DNA from: Triangularia verruculosa
Lineage: Eukaryota; Ascomycota; Sordariomycetes; Sordariales; Podosporaceae
Length of the DNA stretch: 64,000 nucleotides
NCBI GenBank assembly: GCA_033296885.1
Contig: MU863882.1
Span: 186,001 to 250,000 of the forward strand
Reading direction: 5' to 3'
The notes under the pieces are model-generated. The model worked only from the letters and a program-made list of their open reading frames with translations. It was not told the origin of the DNA and did no database searches. The translations under genes and the position numbers were made by a program. Shown one piece after another: positions 34,964-46,753 of the stretch (its first letter is position 1; each line of letters starts with the position of its first letter).

Positions 34964-36668
34964 TTTGAGAAACGGCGAGTCGGTCAGAACAGCAGATTTC
35001 TTTCTAGTGTGATATGTCAGCAACTTGATCTCGCGATGTTGGTAAAGCCATGGAGAATAGACGAACTGGTACAGTGGGATGATGTTAGCCTGTCGCCTCC
35101 TTGGCTATGGAGATCTTGAAAATGTCGAGAATCTGTCAAGAAAAGGACGTGCGAGTAGCTTGAAATGTGAGAGAAGCGATATGAAGGTAGAGGAGACAGA
35201 GAAGCGAAGGAATCGTCGCTAAATGAGGAGCCAAAATGTGGTTGCAAGAAGGGCGGAGAGGAAGACGACCAAGCGGAAATCTGGTGATGGTATGGAGTAT
35301 GGAGGGGAAGTAGCGAGAGTGAAAGTAAACAAAGTAGACTGACTGCTGCCTATCTAGCCAGGTGACTCATCCAAGCAGCTCATATGAGGGGGATGGGAAT
35401 CAAGGAAGGAGGGAAGGAAGGAAGGAAGGAAGGAAGGAAGGGGCGACCAAGCTATGAAGGGGGGGGGGGGCCAGTATGACCGGGTACCTACCTTCCTGGA
35501 GGATAGAACATAGAGCGGGCTTCCATTGTACATACTACTTGAAACAAAAGCCTGGTGACTAATGTCACCGAGTTCTTGTAAATAACATCACCTATAGTAT
35601 GGTTAGATTGATGAATCACCTTTTTCTATCCAAACTGCACGATACGGTATAGAATAGGAGGGATGGGAGGTGCCTTTAGACACCGAGGCATCCAAGCAGT
35701 GCACTTCAGCTGCTTTCGACTTTGGATGGACTGTCATGGTATCAGGCGGTGAGTTAGCTAGGTGTCTATGCACCATCTGTGAGGCCATTATGGCTGTTTA
35801 CCTGATACAGATAAAACAAGGTACCAGGACGAGGTCAATTGGCTGAAGCACACACTGTCAGCATGACTGAAAAGGTGTTAAATTCTGCCTCACAAAGAAA
35901 AACTATAGGTAGCACGAACTTGCAATTCCAACTTATCATTGGAGAGAATACGTTATCATCGAACGATGTCTAGCCAGGTGCTTTGCCTGATGTTCAAGTA
36001 CTAGCAGAAGTGCTAACCGCATAATCAACTCTGACTTGTGCTGCTGGAAGTGTGATTGTTAGATGATTACAGTACTTTGGTTATTTTCCTGTCGAGACCA
36101 TGGCTTCACTTCCTCATGAGATGGGATAGTTGAATATGGGCGTTTTTGACCTGCACATGTTCAATTATCAGAAGAGAGTTCTGGATCTCAATTAAAAAAT
36201 GGACAATTGGGTCACAAGTATATGGCGGCATGGCTCTTTCTTGCGAGAGCAGTCTGATGAAGTTATTCCCAACCAACGTTTTGGTGGGTCGTTGGAATCT
36301 AAGTGCGGCTCAACTGGACCTGCCAAGAGCAAGCCCCTGGTTGGCCATCCCAGCGTGCGCTGACCGCCTTTTAAGTGCAGCGATTCTGCCAACATCATTC
36401 AGGCCGAAGCTCTCCAAACAGGGGGCTGTCTCCCAGCGAACTGCCACCAAGGTCCACACCACCAGGAACAACATCGACGACTAAGCAGATCCGCCCTCGA
36501 CGCCGAGAACGACATCATCGCGAGAAGTTACAATAGCCCTGTCCAATTATTGTGTCGGATTTTTTGTGTATGAGTATTTAGTTGTCGAATTTTTTCTCAA
36601 CCCATTTTTCTTTCTTGCGCTGAACAACTCGCTTCGATCACCCACCACCCACTCGCAAGCCACCCAAG
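34964..36668. promoter_or_regulatory. Divergent intergenic region, GTPase / CFIm25 genes
   Basis: About 1.7 kb between head-to-head start codons. It contains a (GGAA)n tract (35402-35441) and a G run (about 35460-35470). Apart from these I see no gene; the frame at 36146-36484 is not convincing. Confidence 0.4.
35402..35441. repeat. (GGAA)n microsatellite
   Basis: Nine to ten GGAA/AAGG units with one variant unit, followed 20 bp later by a G run. Confidence 0.95.
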
Positions 36669-37565
36669 ATGTCTACAATCACCCCAGCCGCGCTCCAGAG
36701 CGAGCGACCTCCCATCATCCCAAATTCTTTCAATGCGAACCAGCCAACCACGATTCGCCTGTACCCCCTCTCCAACTACACCTTCGGCGTGAAGGAGACC
36801 CAGCCAGAGGAGGACCCCAGCGTAATCGCGCGCCTGGACCGCCTCAACGACCATTACGAGAAGCATGGGATGCGCCGCACTTGCGAGGGGATCTTGGTGT
36901 GCCACGAGCACAACCACCCACATATCCTAATGCTCCAGATCGCGAACGCTTTCTTTAAGCTGCCTGGCGACTACCTCCACCCGGAGGACGACGAGATCGA
37001 GGGGTTCAAGCGCCGCCTCGACGAGCGCCTTGCGCCGGTGGGCAGCCTGGGCGAGGGCAACAAGGCCGCCGACTGGGAAATCGGTGACTGCCTTGCGCAG
37101 TGGTGGCGTCCCAACACCGAGACTTTCATGTATCCTTTCGTCCCGGCTCATATCACTCGGCCCAAGGAGTGCAAGAAGCTGTACCTGATCCAGCTTCCCG
37201 AGACTAGTACGTGTCTAATCCTCCATCTTTTCTTACCTGCCAAAACAAATACTGACAATGTTCCATCAGAGATCCTCTCCGTCCCCAAAAACATGAAGCT
37301 TCTTGCTGTTCCTCTCTTCGAGCTCTACGACAACACCCAGCGCTACGGCCCCCAGCTCTCTGCCATCCCCCATTTGCTCAGCAGATACAACTTTGAGTTC
37401 GTCAACGAGAACGGGGAGGTTGTCGCCCAGACTCCCACTGCGGGGCAGGAGGGCTACCGCCCCAAGACCCGTGTTCTGGCTGGTGGCAACGAGGACGTTG
37501 ATATGAAGACCGATGAGGACCAGAAATGGGATGAGGTGAAGAAGGAGGGGAGCGGCGCCCAGTAG
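36669..37565 (+). CDS. NUDT21: Cleavage factor Im 25 kDa subunit (CPSF5/NUDT21-like), 277 aa
   Basis: Exons 36669-37206 and 37270-37565. The 63-nt intron (GTACGT..CATCAG) is in-frame, but removing it restores LPETKILSVPKNMKLLAVPLFELYDN, the conserved block of the family. The Nudix-type fold starts with IRLYPLSNYTFG (about residue 28) and includes RRTCEGILVCHEHNHPHILMLQ, FFKLPGDYL and WWRPNTETFMYPFVPAHITRPKECKKL; the tail LLSRYNF is also diagnostic. The metazoan protein binds UGUA RNA elements upstream of poly(A) sites as a dimer and is a catalytically inactive Nudix protein. A 50-residue acidic/charged C-terminus extends beyond the human length of 227 aa. Confidence 0.94.
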   Translation: MSTITPAALQSERPPIIPNSFNANQPTTIRLYPLSNYTFGVKETQPEEDPSVIARLDRLNDHYEKHGMRRTCEGILVCHEHNHPHILMLQIANAFFKLPGDYLHPEDDEIEGFKRRLDERLAPVGSLGEGNKAADWEIGDCLAQWWRPNTETFMYPFVPAHITRPKECKKLYLIQLPETSTCLILHLFLPAKTNTDNVPSEILSVPKNMKLLAVPLFELYDNTQRYGPQLSAIPHLLSRYNFEFVNENGEVVAQTPTAGQEGYRPKTRVLAGGNEDVDMKTDEDQKWDEVKKEGSGAQ

Positions 37566-38106
37566 TTATGCTGCGGCCTTTCATTTTCCTCGATTTGATT
37601 GTGTTTTTCAGTCGAATTCAGGAGCATCTCGCGACTATCTTTTTTTTTAGCTTTTCTTCCTTTTTTCGCAACTCACGCGCACTTTACATAACACAGGATG
37701 GAAGGGAATCGGTCGGTGGATCTGGTCTTGTTTTTGCCTTTTGACTCTTCGAGAGAACAGGCGTCGGGAGTGGTTTGGACGGCGTTATCAGGTCAGGGCA
37801 CATACCACGGGAGTGCTTATCAGATAAATCGGATCATATTTGAGACACGTTGATTGTTCTTGCTTGCCTTTTGATCTATAATGATGTTGAAGTGAGCAAC
37901 TGCGGTCTTGGGATTTTTGGATGATAAAATGCATGAGGCCCACCCCCTTAACTTGCTTGAAATGTGAAGAGGAGCTCTAATGGCTCGACCGTTTGCGTCA
38001 CCGACGTTAGTCGCAGTTGGTAACAACATCAACTATTCAACCCACCGAAACTGCCGCAGTTGACAGCAAAACAACCCATCGAGTCCAACCAAGCCGCCGC
38101 AGCATC
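37566..38106. other. Non-coding stretch, 3' UTR of the CFIm25 gene
   Basis: T-rich sequence right after the stop, then unremarkable DNA. No supported gene. Confidence 0.45.
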
Positions 38107-38467
38107 ATGCCAACCGCCAGTCAGTGGATCGCGTTTTGCGACGCCATGATTGAATACCATACCTATCAGAGCGCCCTGGCTGAACAACAGGCCGAGGAGT
38201 ACCGGGCCCAGAGACTGAAGCACCAGGCCCAGAGAATGAAGCGAGTGTCCGAGACGCCGCTACTATCCATGTGCCTGACGGACATCTGTGAGATTCTTGA
38301 GGAGTTTGTTGAACCCAATCTCTTGCGTATTTTTAAAGGAAACACCATACTAACCCAAATATTGCTACAGGACTACCCGTTCACCTTCCTGCGATCTGAT
38401 CTTCGAACACGACCTCGGGGCCACACTGTGGAAGTTTTTGAGAGGAGACTTCCGCAGGGAGACTTGA
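38107..38467 (+). CDS. Tentative small two-exon gene, 97 aa
   Basis: The ATG at 38107 opens MPTASQWIAFCDAMIEYHTYQSALAEQQAEEYRAQRLKHQ, an amphipathic, coiled-coil-like start. A strong branch site (TACTAAC, about 38348) and acceptor (CTACAG at 38370) show that an intron ends there. With a GTTTGT donor at 38304 the protein ends CDLIFEHDLGATLWKFLRGD.., a plausible globular end; with a GTATTT donor at 38327 it would be 82 aa; unspliced it runs to 38481. I do not recognise the family. No known domain. Confidence 0.35.
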
Positions 38468-38763
38468 CAGCAGCAGGTTGATCATCCCCTGGACTACTGA
38501 AGAAAGGGATGGAAAGAGAGTAGAGACTGCCATATGCTGTACCGCATTCAAAAAGCGGACCTGTCCCTCGCTTTTCACATAACGGCTACCCAAGTAGATG
38601 GAGAGAAGACGACAAAGGTCGGATGGGAATCATATACATAAACTCGTGATTTTAATACACCCGCCTGATAACCCTGCTACTCAGGTACTAATTACCGTCA
38701 TTGCCATGTGACCACATTATTATTTTCTCAACAACTGCACCCAATCCTTTCATAACGACAGAC

Positions 38764-40085
38764 TTAGTCCTCCAAAACTTGCGTCTCAACATGGAACCCG
38801 CCCTTCTCCAGATTATCCACAAACCCCCGCCCCAGCAACGCAGGAGTGTACACACCCCCTTCCAGCCCCAACTGATCTCTCTCCTCCAGAATTGTCCTCG
38901 CTGCCTCGGCAAGAAAGATACCGGTTAGATAGTACGTGCTCCCCCTGAACCACGCCTTGCCCACAGCCTTCTTCTTTCCGTGATCGCCATCAGGAGTGGC
39001 CACACCTCTGTACTCGATCTCATCCTGCTTCGCAACCTCCTCTTCTGGTCCCTCGCCAGGTTGCGTCACACGGCCGGCGAGGAATCTCCTCAGGGGTCCG
39101 GTGATGATGATCAAGCCAAAAAGCATAAGCCCAAAGTGAATCGCGATGCCGGTGAGCCAGTTCCGGGGTTTCATGTACTCGCGGAAACTGAACCTGGGGC
39201 CGTAAGCTTGGGACTGGCGGGAGGGGAGCGAGGATAGTAAGCCCCAGGTGCGGTGGATGAGGGCTGTGTCGGTGCCATTGGCGATGCTGGAGGTTAACAG
39301 CCCCAAGTGTGGGACTGTGACGAGACCGGTGATACGAGTCAAAAGACCTGGCTGGGGGGCGCGGGTCGGATTGGGGACTGGAGAGAGGGCGTAGGGTTTG
39401 TAAGAGGCTATTAAAGTGGGAAGGGGGAAGTGGTCGGAGATTGTGAGGGCAGTGGCTAAGGTACCGCCGGAAGGGGCGGACTTGAGGTTGTGGATGGAGA
39501 CGGTCACGTCGGCGGTTTTGGCGTCGAGTTCCTCGCGAAGGGTAGAGGCCAGGGCAAAGGTGAGGAGATCAGCGGGGGCGGATTCGATGCCGATTTGAGG
39601 GATCATGATGGCGCCGGTGGATTTGGCGGTGTCTTCGTATTTCTTGATCATGGCGGCGACCCAGGGGACTTCGCCGGTGACGTCGAGGTAGTGGGTGCCA
39701 TTTTGGGCGCAGGCTTTGAAGGCGTGTTCGCCGTGGGCGGAATATGGGCCGACGGTGGTGATGAGGATGAAGGTCTTCTTGGCGAGGGAGGAGAGGTCGG
39801 CGTCGTTGAGGGAGGTGATCTCGATAGAGGGGGGTGAGCGGTCGGGGTTGAGCTTTTTGAGCTCGTCAATGAGAAGCTCGAGTTTAGCTTGGGAGCGGCC
39901 GGCAATAGCCCATTTCAGGGTGCTGGGCAGGTGGGTGGTGATGTATTTTGCAGTGAGCTTGCCGGTGTAGCCTGTGTCCTTGTTAGCGCATGGACTGGGG
40001 ACATGCGAGTGTGAGCTTATGATAGCTTACCAGTGGCACCAAGGACGACGAGGTCATATTGGCGGCCATGATCTTTGAACGCCAT
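38764..40085 (-). CDS. Saccharopine-dehydrogenase-like oxidoreductase (SCCPDH family), 420 aa
   Basis: Exons 40085-40031 and 39971-38764; the 59-nt intron (GTAAGC..CTAAC..ACAG) interrupts the Rossmann glycine motif, which reads DLVVLGATGYTGKL after splicing (residues 11-24). Further family marks are WAIAGRSQAKLE, TTVGPYSAHGE, the THYLDVTGEVPWV block and IPQIGIESAPADL. A hydrophobic segment near residues 280-305 (GIAIHFGLMLFGLIIITGP) matches the membrane or lipid-droplet-associated SCCPDH-like enzymes. Relatives are annotated as saccharopine dehydrogenase-like or trans-acting enoyl reductase; the substrate is not known, and it is not the lysine-pathway enzyme. It is head-to-head with the eL43 gene. 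Confidence 0.9.
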
Positions 40086-40799
40086 TTTGATGGAAAAGGT
40101 CAAACTAAGACTCCGTGGACAAGTGAAGCAAGCAGAATTATGAGTATCCGAAGGTGAAATTGGAGGGCGAACTATCTCTATCTACATTGAGCATATACCC
40201 AAGTAACTGGGCCGTGGTGGAGGGGATGGATGAGCGCAGAGCATGAGACCCGCTTTGCGTCAACCATTCATCAACGGCATCGTTGCTATGATCCCTGTCT
40301 TACAGCTGAAAGTGCCGTCTTCAAGTTCTTGGAGGCATATGATAAGCCAGAATAGGCAGTCAAGACCGTCAATAACACCTCTATGATTGGGGACTAGCGG
40401 CGCATCAAAATGCTTCTGGAAAAAAGACCGGCTTCCGGCTTTCTCCTGGTTCTCCCTGTGTTGCCAAAGATCAAAGATCGAAACGGCATGGCTTGAAGTG
40501 ATTGACCCGGCCGGCAAGTGACGCATTGGCCAACGGCCGAAATCTTGGCAGCGGGAGTCTGAAAAAAGAACCCCACAGTGATTGGGGTTGGCGTGCCCCG
40601 CCCCGCACATGCTCTGGGCTGGAGGTAAAAAAAGTGCGGTAAAATGGTTTCGCCTAGATTCCGAGTTTTCCTTTGCGCGGCCCCCTGGCACACACCAAAA
40701 ATTGACCTGCACATTTATCAAAATCGTCTTGCCCGCCGAACGCCCAGCGACTCGTACTTGGAGATCACGACCCAGATCCCAACCAAATAACCAGTCAAA
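40086..40799. promoter_or_regulatory. Divergent promoter region, SCCPDH-like / eL43 genes
   Basis: 714 bp between the two start codons. No coding frame is supported. It must hold the promoter of the strongly expressed ribosomal protein gene on its right side. Confidence 0.45.
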
Positions 40800-41689
40800 A
40801 TGTCCAAGCGCACGAAGAAGGTCGGCATTTCCGGCAAGGTAAGTAATATCACTGTCCCTTTGATCCTGTCGCTGCTGCTGCGGTCGATTGAAGGCATCGC
40901 TAACGGTGCAAAATAGTACGGTACAAGGTTAGTAGCCCAGACTTTTTCGCTTTGAATCCCCTCGCGTGCCCATTTCAACGACGACGACACCGTTATTCTT
41001 TCAAACCGATGTTGCCCGAGACTGCCCACCCAGAAATTCGAGGAATTCGCCAACCCGATGATGGATCTTGCGCGACCACAACTTTAAACGGCAGATGATG
41101 GTCTTGAGGCTGGGGTTTTGCTCGGAAGTCTATTGTCTGGTTGGACGAGATGGCTCGCTCTGGATTTGGAACTGGAATCGGAAACAACACATCAATACAT
41201 TTAAGAATGCGGACTCCGCCGGCCAGCAACCCTGCAGTGCTCGACAAGTCGACGGCGCCCGCATCCGCTTTTTGGAGCTTGGTTCACCGGATATGGCATG
41301 ATTTTGGTGCTGACTGTCTCGCAGATACGGTGCTTCGCTCCGTAAGCTCGTCAAGAAACAGGAAGTGTCCCAGCACGCCAGATACACCTGCAGTACGTTA
41401 CTCTTCGATATCTGAGGACCATGGATACCCATGCTTCCTCAAAGAGGCTCTAGAATGCTAATTCGTCATGTAGCTTTCTGCGGTAAGGACAGCGTTCGCC
41501 GCTCAAACGTCGGTATCTGGAACTGCAAGTCCTGCAAGAAGGTCATGGCTGGTGGTGCTTACGTCGTTGCGTATGTTGTCCCCAGGAAGACTAACCAAAC
41601 AAGTAAACCGGCTGACCGAAAACAGTACTCCCGCTGCTGCCGCTATGCGGTCGACTCTCCGCAGACTTCGCGAGATCACTGAAGTTTAA
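40800..41689 (+). CDS. RPL43: Large-subunit ribosomal protein eL43 (L37a/L43), 92 aa
   Basis: Five exons: 40800-40838, 40917-40927, 41325-41392, 41474-41570, 41626-41689. Exon 2 is only 11 nt and supplies YGTR of the invariant GKYGTRYGASLRK. Introns are 78, 397, 81 and 55 nt, all GT..AG. The protein starts MSKRTKKVGISGKYG and has the C4 zinc motif CTFC..CKSC, followed by KKVMAGGAYVVATPAAAAMRSTLRRLREITEV. Length equals the 92 aa of yeast L43. It is a component of the 60S subunit. The 397-nt second intron is long for the window; I found no convincing snoRNA in it. Confidence 0.96.
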
Positions 41690-43341
41690 GTGCGTTGATG
41701 GGCATGGGTTGGCTTCTGGGTTTGGTGTCATGGAAAAGGACAACGGAGGCTCTGCAGTACACAATTTCAGCCGTTGGGTACGACGGGTCGATCAATGAGA
41801 ATTCTTTGAGCAACGGCGAGTCCACGGTCTCGTTTTACGATTGTCACTTAAATGATGTATGGAAGGGGACGCATCAGCACGTCGCTCCCTCACTCAACAC
41901 GACCATAGTCGGGAGCAAACTCCTCGATCGCAAGCTTCTAGAGCGCGCAGATGTCAAATGTCACGATTCGCCATGGCACCTTGTTTTTGTCCGTTTCGAA
42001 ATGTTGCGCTGCCTCGCTGTTTTGTATCTGGAGCTACCGTCTTGCATTCCCGTCGCCGAGCTCAGGCCAAGTCTTTGACAATGAAAGCGCCGTTCCGCGT
42101 CTTTGGGGTTGATGGTTTGGGAGCTTTGGGGAAAGTCAGCTGCGCCGCACCACGTCATATGACGAGGACTCATCGATGGTTGACCGACTGTTTTAACGAT
42201 AGCTGCCTCGGATATTTGATAAGAGAGGTCTAAACATTTACAGTTACACTGGGATTACTAACTTGAGCGACCCACGTTTGTGAACAGTTGGTTCTCTGAG
42301 GCTACACTAACGTGGCTTCATAGGCACGCTGGGGTGTTTCTGGAGCTACTCCGTAGGAAGTTCAAGAATTCGGAGGCAGCGGCGTTCACACAGGTGTCAG
42401 CAGAGCGTGAAAACCCGGTTCGGAAGGGGAGGGCGGAACAACCATCCTCAGCGTCGGCTTGGCACGCGGCAGCTGTCTCAAACGTTCCGTCACTTCTGTT
42501 CCGGGAGAAGTGAGGGAGTATTCTGGTGCAAAAGGCAATAATTGGAAAGGGGGATACCACATCCGCTAAGTTGGGGCCCCGTCCAAGCCAATTGCTGATT
42601 TTAATGATTCTAGGTAGCCTCTATATGAATAATTCCAATAAGACGAGTCGTTTGCACAATGGGCTGTCCGGTGCCCACTTTCCTTTTATCATGCCCGAGA
42701 GACCTAAGCTTCCCGACATCACGTTATCGCTTGGCTGTATTGGGAAGTTTAGACCCTACGATACTCCATCACCTACAAGGTAAAGCAAAGCAAAGCTCAG
42801 TAAGCTCAAGCTCAGCAGCGTGCCTCAAAGTGTACCAGTGTCACCCTGTGCTGTGGACGGCGTCTTGCTTGGTTGGCCCGTGCCTCACGGCTTCACTGCG
42901 CTAACACGGGCACCACCAAAAAGGCACCTCGACGGGCCGCAGCCTTTCTTTCTTCCCTTTCCTCACTTCCACTCTTCAGAGCACCCCTCTTTGAATCCCA
43001 GCAGTCCACTCAGAGCACCGCTTCCCACCTCCAGCACCCGCACCACCGCCGCCAATCCAATACCACTCAACACAGCGACACTCTAAGCTTACCTTTGCGG
43101 GCACCCACCGCAGCCGTCGCCACCACCACCACTTACACGCACAATCAAGCTGTACTCACCCGACACGACACTGGAATTTCACCCAGCTGGCCGTCTCAGG
43201 TCGCTCTTCAATTCTTCATCTTTCCCCTGCCTCATTTTTGAGCCGTTTTACTCTGTGCTGAGGAGGTCATTTACATGACTCCCCAGCGCACCTGCTCTTT
43301 GGGGACTTCGATTTTGGCTCACTACGCCATACGCCAACACC
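41690..43341. other. Non-coding stretch between eL43 and the RING-PHD gene
   Basis: About 1.65 kb: 3' UTR of eL43, then promoter and C/A-rich leader (42.9-43.3 kb) of the RING-PHD gene. Frames there show no protein-like character. Confidence 0.45.
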
Positions 43342-45352
43342 ATGGCTGACCAGTGCATCGTCTGTCTGGAGAACCTAGACGTCGAGAGCAACCCACATGC
43401 GTTCACCCCCGCCCAACAACGCCTCTCCAAGGAGCTTGAGGCCGAGCATGCACGTCTTGCTGCCGCCGATCCGGATGCTCTTGCTGAACTTAACAGCAAG
43501 CAGGAGCTCCCACTCGAGGGCCGTGAGCACTATGTTGCACAGATCCCCGTCTGTGGGCACATGCTACACGATGTCTGTCTGAGAGAATGGAGCGAAAAGG
43601 CAAACAGCTGCCCCATCTGCCGCCAGACCTTCCATGTCGTAACGGTCTACGACAAAATCGGAGGTGAGTTTGCCACACGTTCCATGAACATGAAAGAAGT
43701 GCATTGTTTACTGATGCATCCTCTCTACAGGCCAGTACTTGTCCACCCGTCGAGTCGAGGACAAGAAGCAGGTACCCGAGTTCGATCTTCAAGCGTGGGC
43801 AGACGAGAACCCAGAAGAAGAGGAGGTGGTCAGCAACCCCTGTCCTGTGTGCAACTCAGCCGACCACGAAGAGGTCCTTTTGCTCTGCGACGGATGCGAT
43901 GCATGCTATCACACCCACTGCATTGGCCTCGACCAAATCCCAGCTGGCCCCTGGTTTTGCATGGAGTGTGTCCACTCTTTCGGTCCCCATCTCATTCAAC
44001 CTGCTGCTGCCGGGAATGGCCTCCAAGAAGAGGACAGACGCCCGCGGTACTACTTCCCTCGAACGCAAGCTAGCATGCGGCGCGCTAGGCAGCGGGCTCG
44101 CTCAGATGAATGGCAGGGTGCTTGGGGTCGTATTACTGGCCACATTTGGGACGCCCTCGAGCTTGACTTGGACTACCAGGACGATGAAGATCACGTTGTT
44201 TTTGAGGGCCTGCGCCGGTCACGACAGCTCCGAGAAAGAGAACGGCGAGAGCACGAACGCTGGCAGCAACGTCTGAACATTGCCAGTCGCTTGGGGGCCA
44301 GAGATGTGTTCGTGAATAATATGCCGATTCTCGCTCGCCCGGCCCCGCCACCACCACCACCACCCCCGCAGGAGACGCGAGAGGAGCAGTTGGCATGGGG
44401 TGCCCTGGAGAAGGCCAGGGACAACGAGAGCAGGAAGAGAAAGTCGCGCTCAGGCACGGCTGAACCCCATGAGGAGCAACACCATGAACCTGAGAGGAAG
44501 CTCAAGCGGCCCCGAACAAGACGTATGCCAACAACTCAGAACGGCGAATCATCTACTGCCGCAAGAGTCGAACCGGAGCCTCCAAATCGGCCAGAGCAAA
44601 TAAATGGCTCTTCATCAGCCAATACTGCAGCCACCTCACGAACCGCCACAGATGTCCCTCCATCGTTTTTATCTTCACTTCTCAAGGAAGTCGAAATGAG
44701 CACCCCTTCCGACGGAGAAACCCTACGCCACATCTATGGTCCTATCCCAGGTGCTAGCGACGTCTCGTCACCTGCCCGGTCGCCTTCACCTGCCAGCCAA
44801 GGATGCATTACCCCTCCCCCGGTGCGCTCTAGTTCCCCCCGCATGACGCTCAGCTCACGCATCACCCCTATCTACCCACCTGCGAACTTCTCACCAACGC
44901 GGGCGTCATCATCAAATTCAAGTTCCATCAAGCCCTCTCGGGCCGCATCACCACACAAACACGGGCATCATGATAACCGATCATCGCCCGAGAACAGCGA
45001 TTCTGAATCACGGGGGCGCCAGCACCCACGGCCGTTGGAGCTTCGTCAACCTCAGCCTCGGCGCAGTCGGCCATCTGTGCTGCCAAGGTCCGAAAACACA
45101 TCGCCGACACGCCCCACCTTGCCACTTGAGCTCAAACAAAACATCAACGGCATCGTCAAGACGGTCCTCCGACCTTATTGGCGTGATAAGAAGCTCACGG
45201 CAGAGCAGTACGAAAAGATCAACCGCGATATATCCCGCTTGATCTATGAAGAGGTCAAGGATCCCTCTGCGGTCAGCGAAGAAACGAAACAGAGTTGGGA
45301 GAAGATAGCATCCCAAGAAGTAGCACGAGCAATTGTTTCACTCAAGGCTTGA
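43342..45352 (+). CDS. RING-PHD protein, Asr1/PHRF1-like probable E3 ubiquitin ligase, 647 aa
   Basis: Exons 43342-43663 and 43731-45352, joined by a 67-nt intron (GTGAGT..CTACAG) that restores DKIGGQYLSTRRVEDK. A RING-H2 finger uses C5, C8, C71, H73, H76, C79, C90 and C93, with an unusual 62-residue loop between the first pairs. A PHD finger follows (C145, C148, C160, C163, H168, C171, C184, C187). The middle is basic and low-complexity with a polyproline run (about 44345-44370) and SP-rich stretches. The C-terminal 80 residues (IVKTVLRPYWRDKKLTAEQY..) resemble the RNA polymerase II CTD-binding end of Asr1/PHRF1 proteins. Yeast Asr1 ubiquitinates RNA polymerase II; by analogy this may act on transcription machinery. 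Confidence 0.9.
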
Positions 45353-46753
45353 TGATCTTGATGGGTAGATTGAGACCAATCCGGGACATCTTTTTCTCTT
45401 TTCACCGATAAACCTTTTCATCTACGGGACCACAGCACACGGCATGGCGCATGACGACTGAAGTTCTTATCAGAAGTTACCACGACGATTACGACTGCTG
45501 GATTCAGATATTCTCACGACAAAACGGCGTTTCAACCATGGACATGTAGCATATCGAATGGGGCGGTTTGGGAATTACGCATGGGCAGGCCAGGATACCC
45601 AGCGGACGAGCATTCATCTGGATGGGTCAGAGCGGATAAATAGGTGTTGTTAAGAAAGGGGATGGTATCTTGGTATCCTTTATTGCTCATTGTGTTCTTT
45701 TTTTATCATGTTCTTTCCCTTATCCATAGGAGTTAGGTGGGGCTTCAAGGGAAGCGGGATGAGTAAGAGGAGTCAGGGTTGATTTTGTAACTGTCCTTAG
45801 CATAGCCTGGTTGGGGGGAGTTGCTGGGTGCGATAAGGTCTGGAAATGTATATATCTGTTACACTACGGATCAAGGCTTGTTTTTTTTTTGTGTATGAAT
45901 ATCACATAGACCGCATGGGGGTTACATGTGAGGAGGTAGATGAGAATTAAAGGTGTTGAGGGGTTGAGGGTTGAGAGGGTTTGTGGTGTGTGTGTGGTGA
46001 GATGTGTTGATAATGTGGAGATGTATTTATACTGTGACAATACTGTGAGTAAACTTTGTATCACGTTGTGAGGCAGTCCAACTGACAGCTTCACGACAAG
46101 TAGCTTGTGTGATGGTAACACGAATCGCTCTCCGCTCAGGGAGTGGCCTCAGAAGAGAAGATATGATGTGTGTAAACTGGCGATGCGGTTGAGCGCAGGG
46201 AATCACATTTGGCTGCTCTCTTGATCAAACTTTGCTATCGCCTTCATTTGTAACTTTAGGTAAATCAACTCGTCTCACTCTTGGAAAGTAGGTATTTCAA
46301 GATTATATCTCTCTGTCTTCAAAGCCTCGTTATCCCAAATGACCCCGTTCCCTATTGCCAGGTCATTTCATGTATCTGGAAGATGTGCCGAATTGGGGTC
46401 CTTGATTACATAGGGGGGCATTGCATATCACATGGAGCACTCGATCAATGTTATAAGCTGGCGGTAATACACACCCCTCGACGATCTCTACCCATCATCA
46501 ATGCCCTTTTGAGCAGATTTTATCAATCTTGAGCCAAAAAAAAACAAAATAAAAAAAAAACAATAAAAAAACGTTGTTTTATATACATCTCTACAAGTTC
46601 CATCATAGAATTATTGTACAAACACAACCTCCCAACCTCCTCTCACAAAACATTTTATTTACCTTTTTCCCAAATGTTTTGTTTTGTCAAATCATACACA
46701 TAAATACATACAAACTCCCTTATTCCACCACCACTTTTTCTCTCGTTTCTTCT
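45353..46753. other. Convergent non-coding stretch
   Basis: About 1.4 kb between two tail-to-tail genes, holding A-rich runs (46535-46570) and a GT-rich segment around 45970-46000. No gene supported; presumably the 3' UTRs of both neighbours. Confidence 0.45.

Noticed and set aside
40928..41324. Possible box C/D snoRNA in the long eL43 intron
   Set aside because: Two near-C-box motifs (ATGATGG) and one CTGA occur, but they are about 250 nt apart, lack a terminal stem and the CTGA fits the branch site better.
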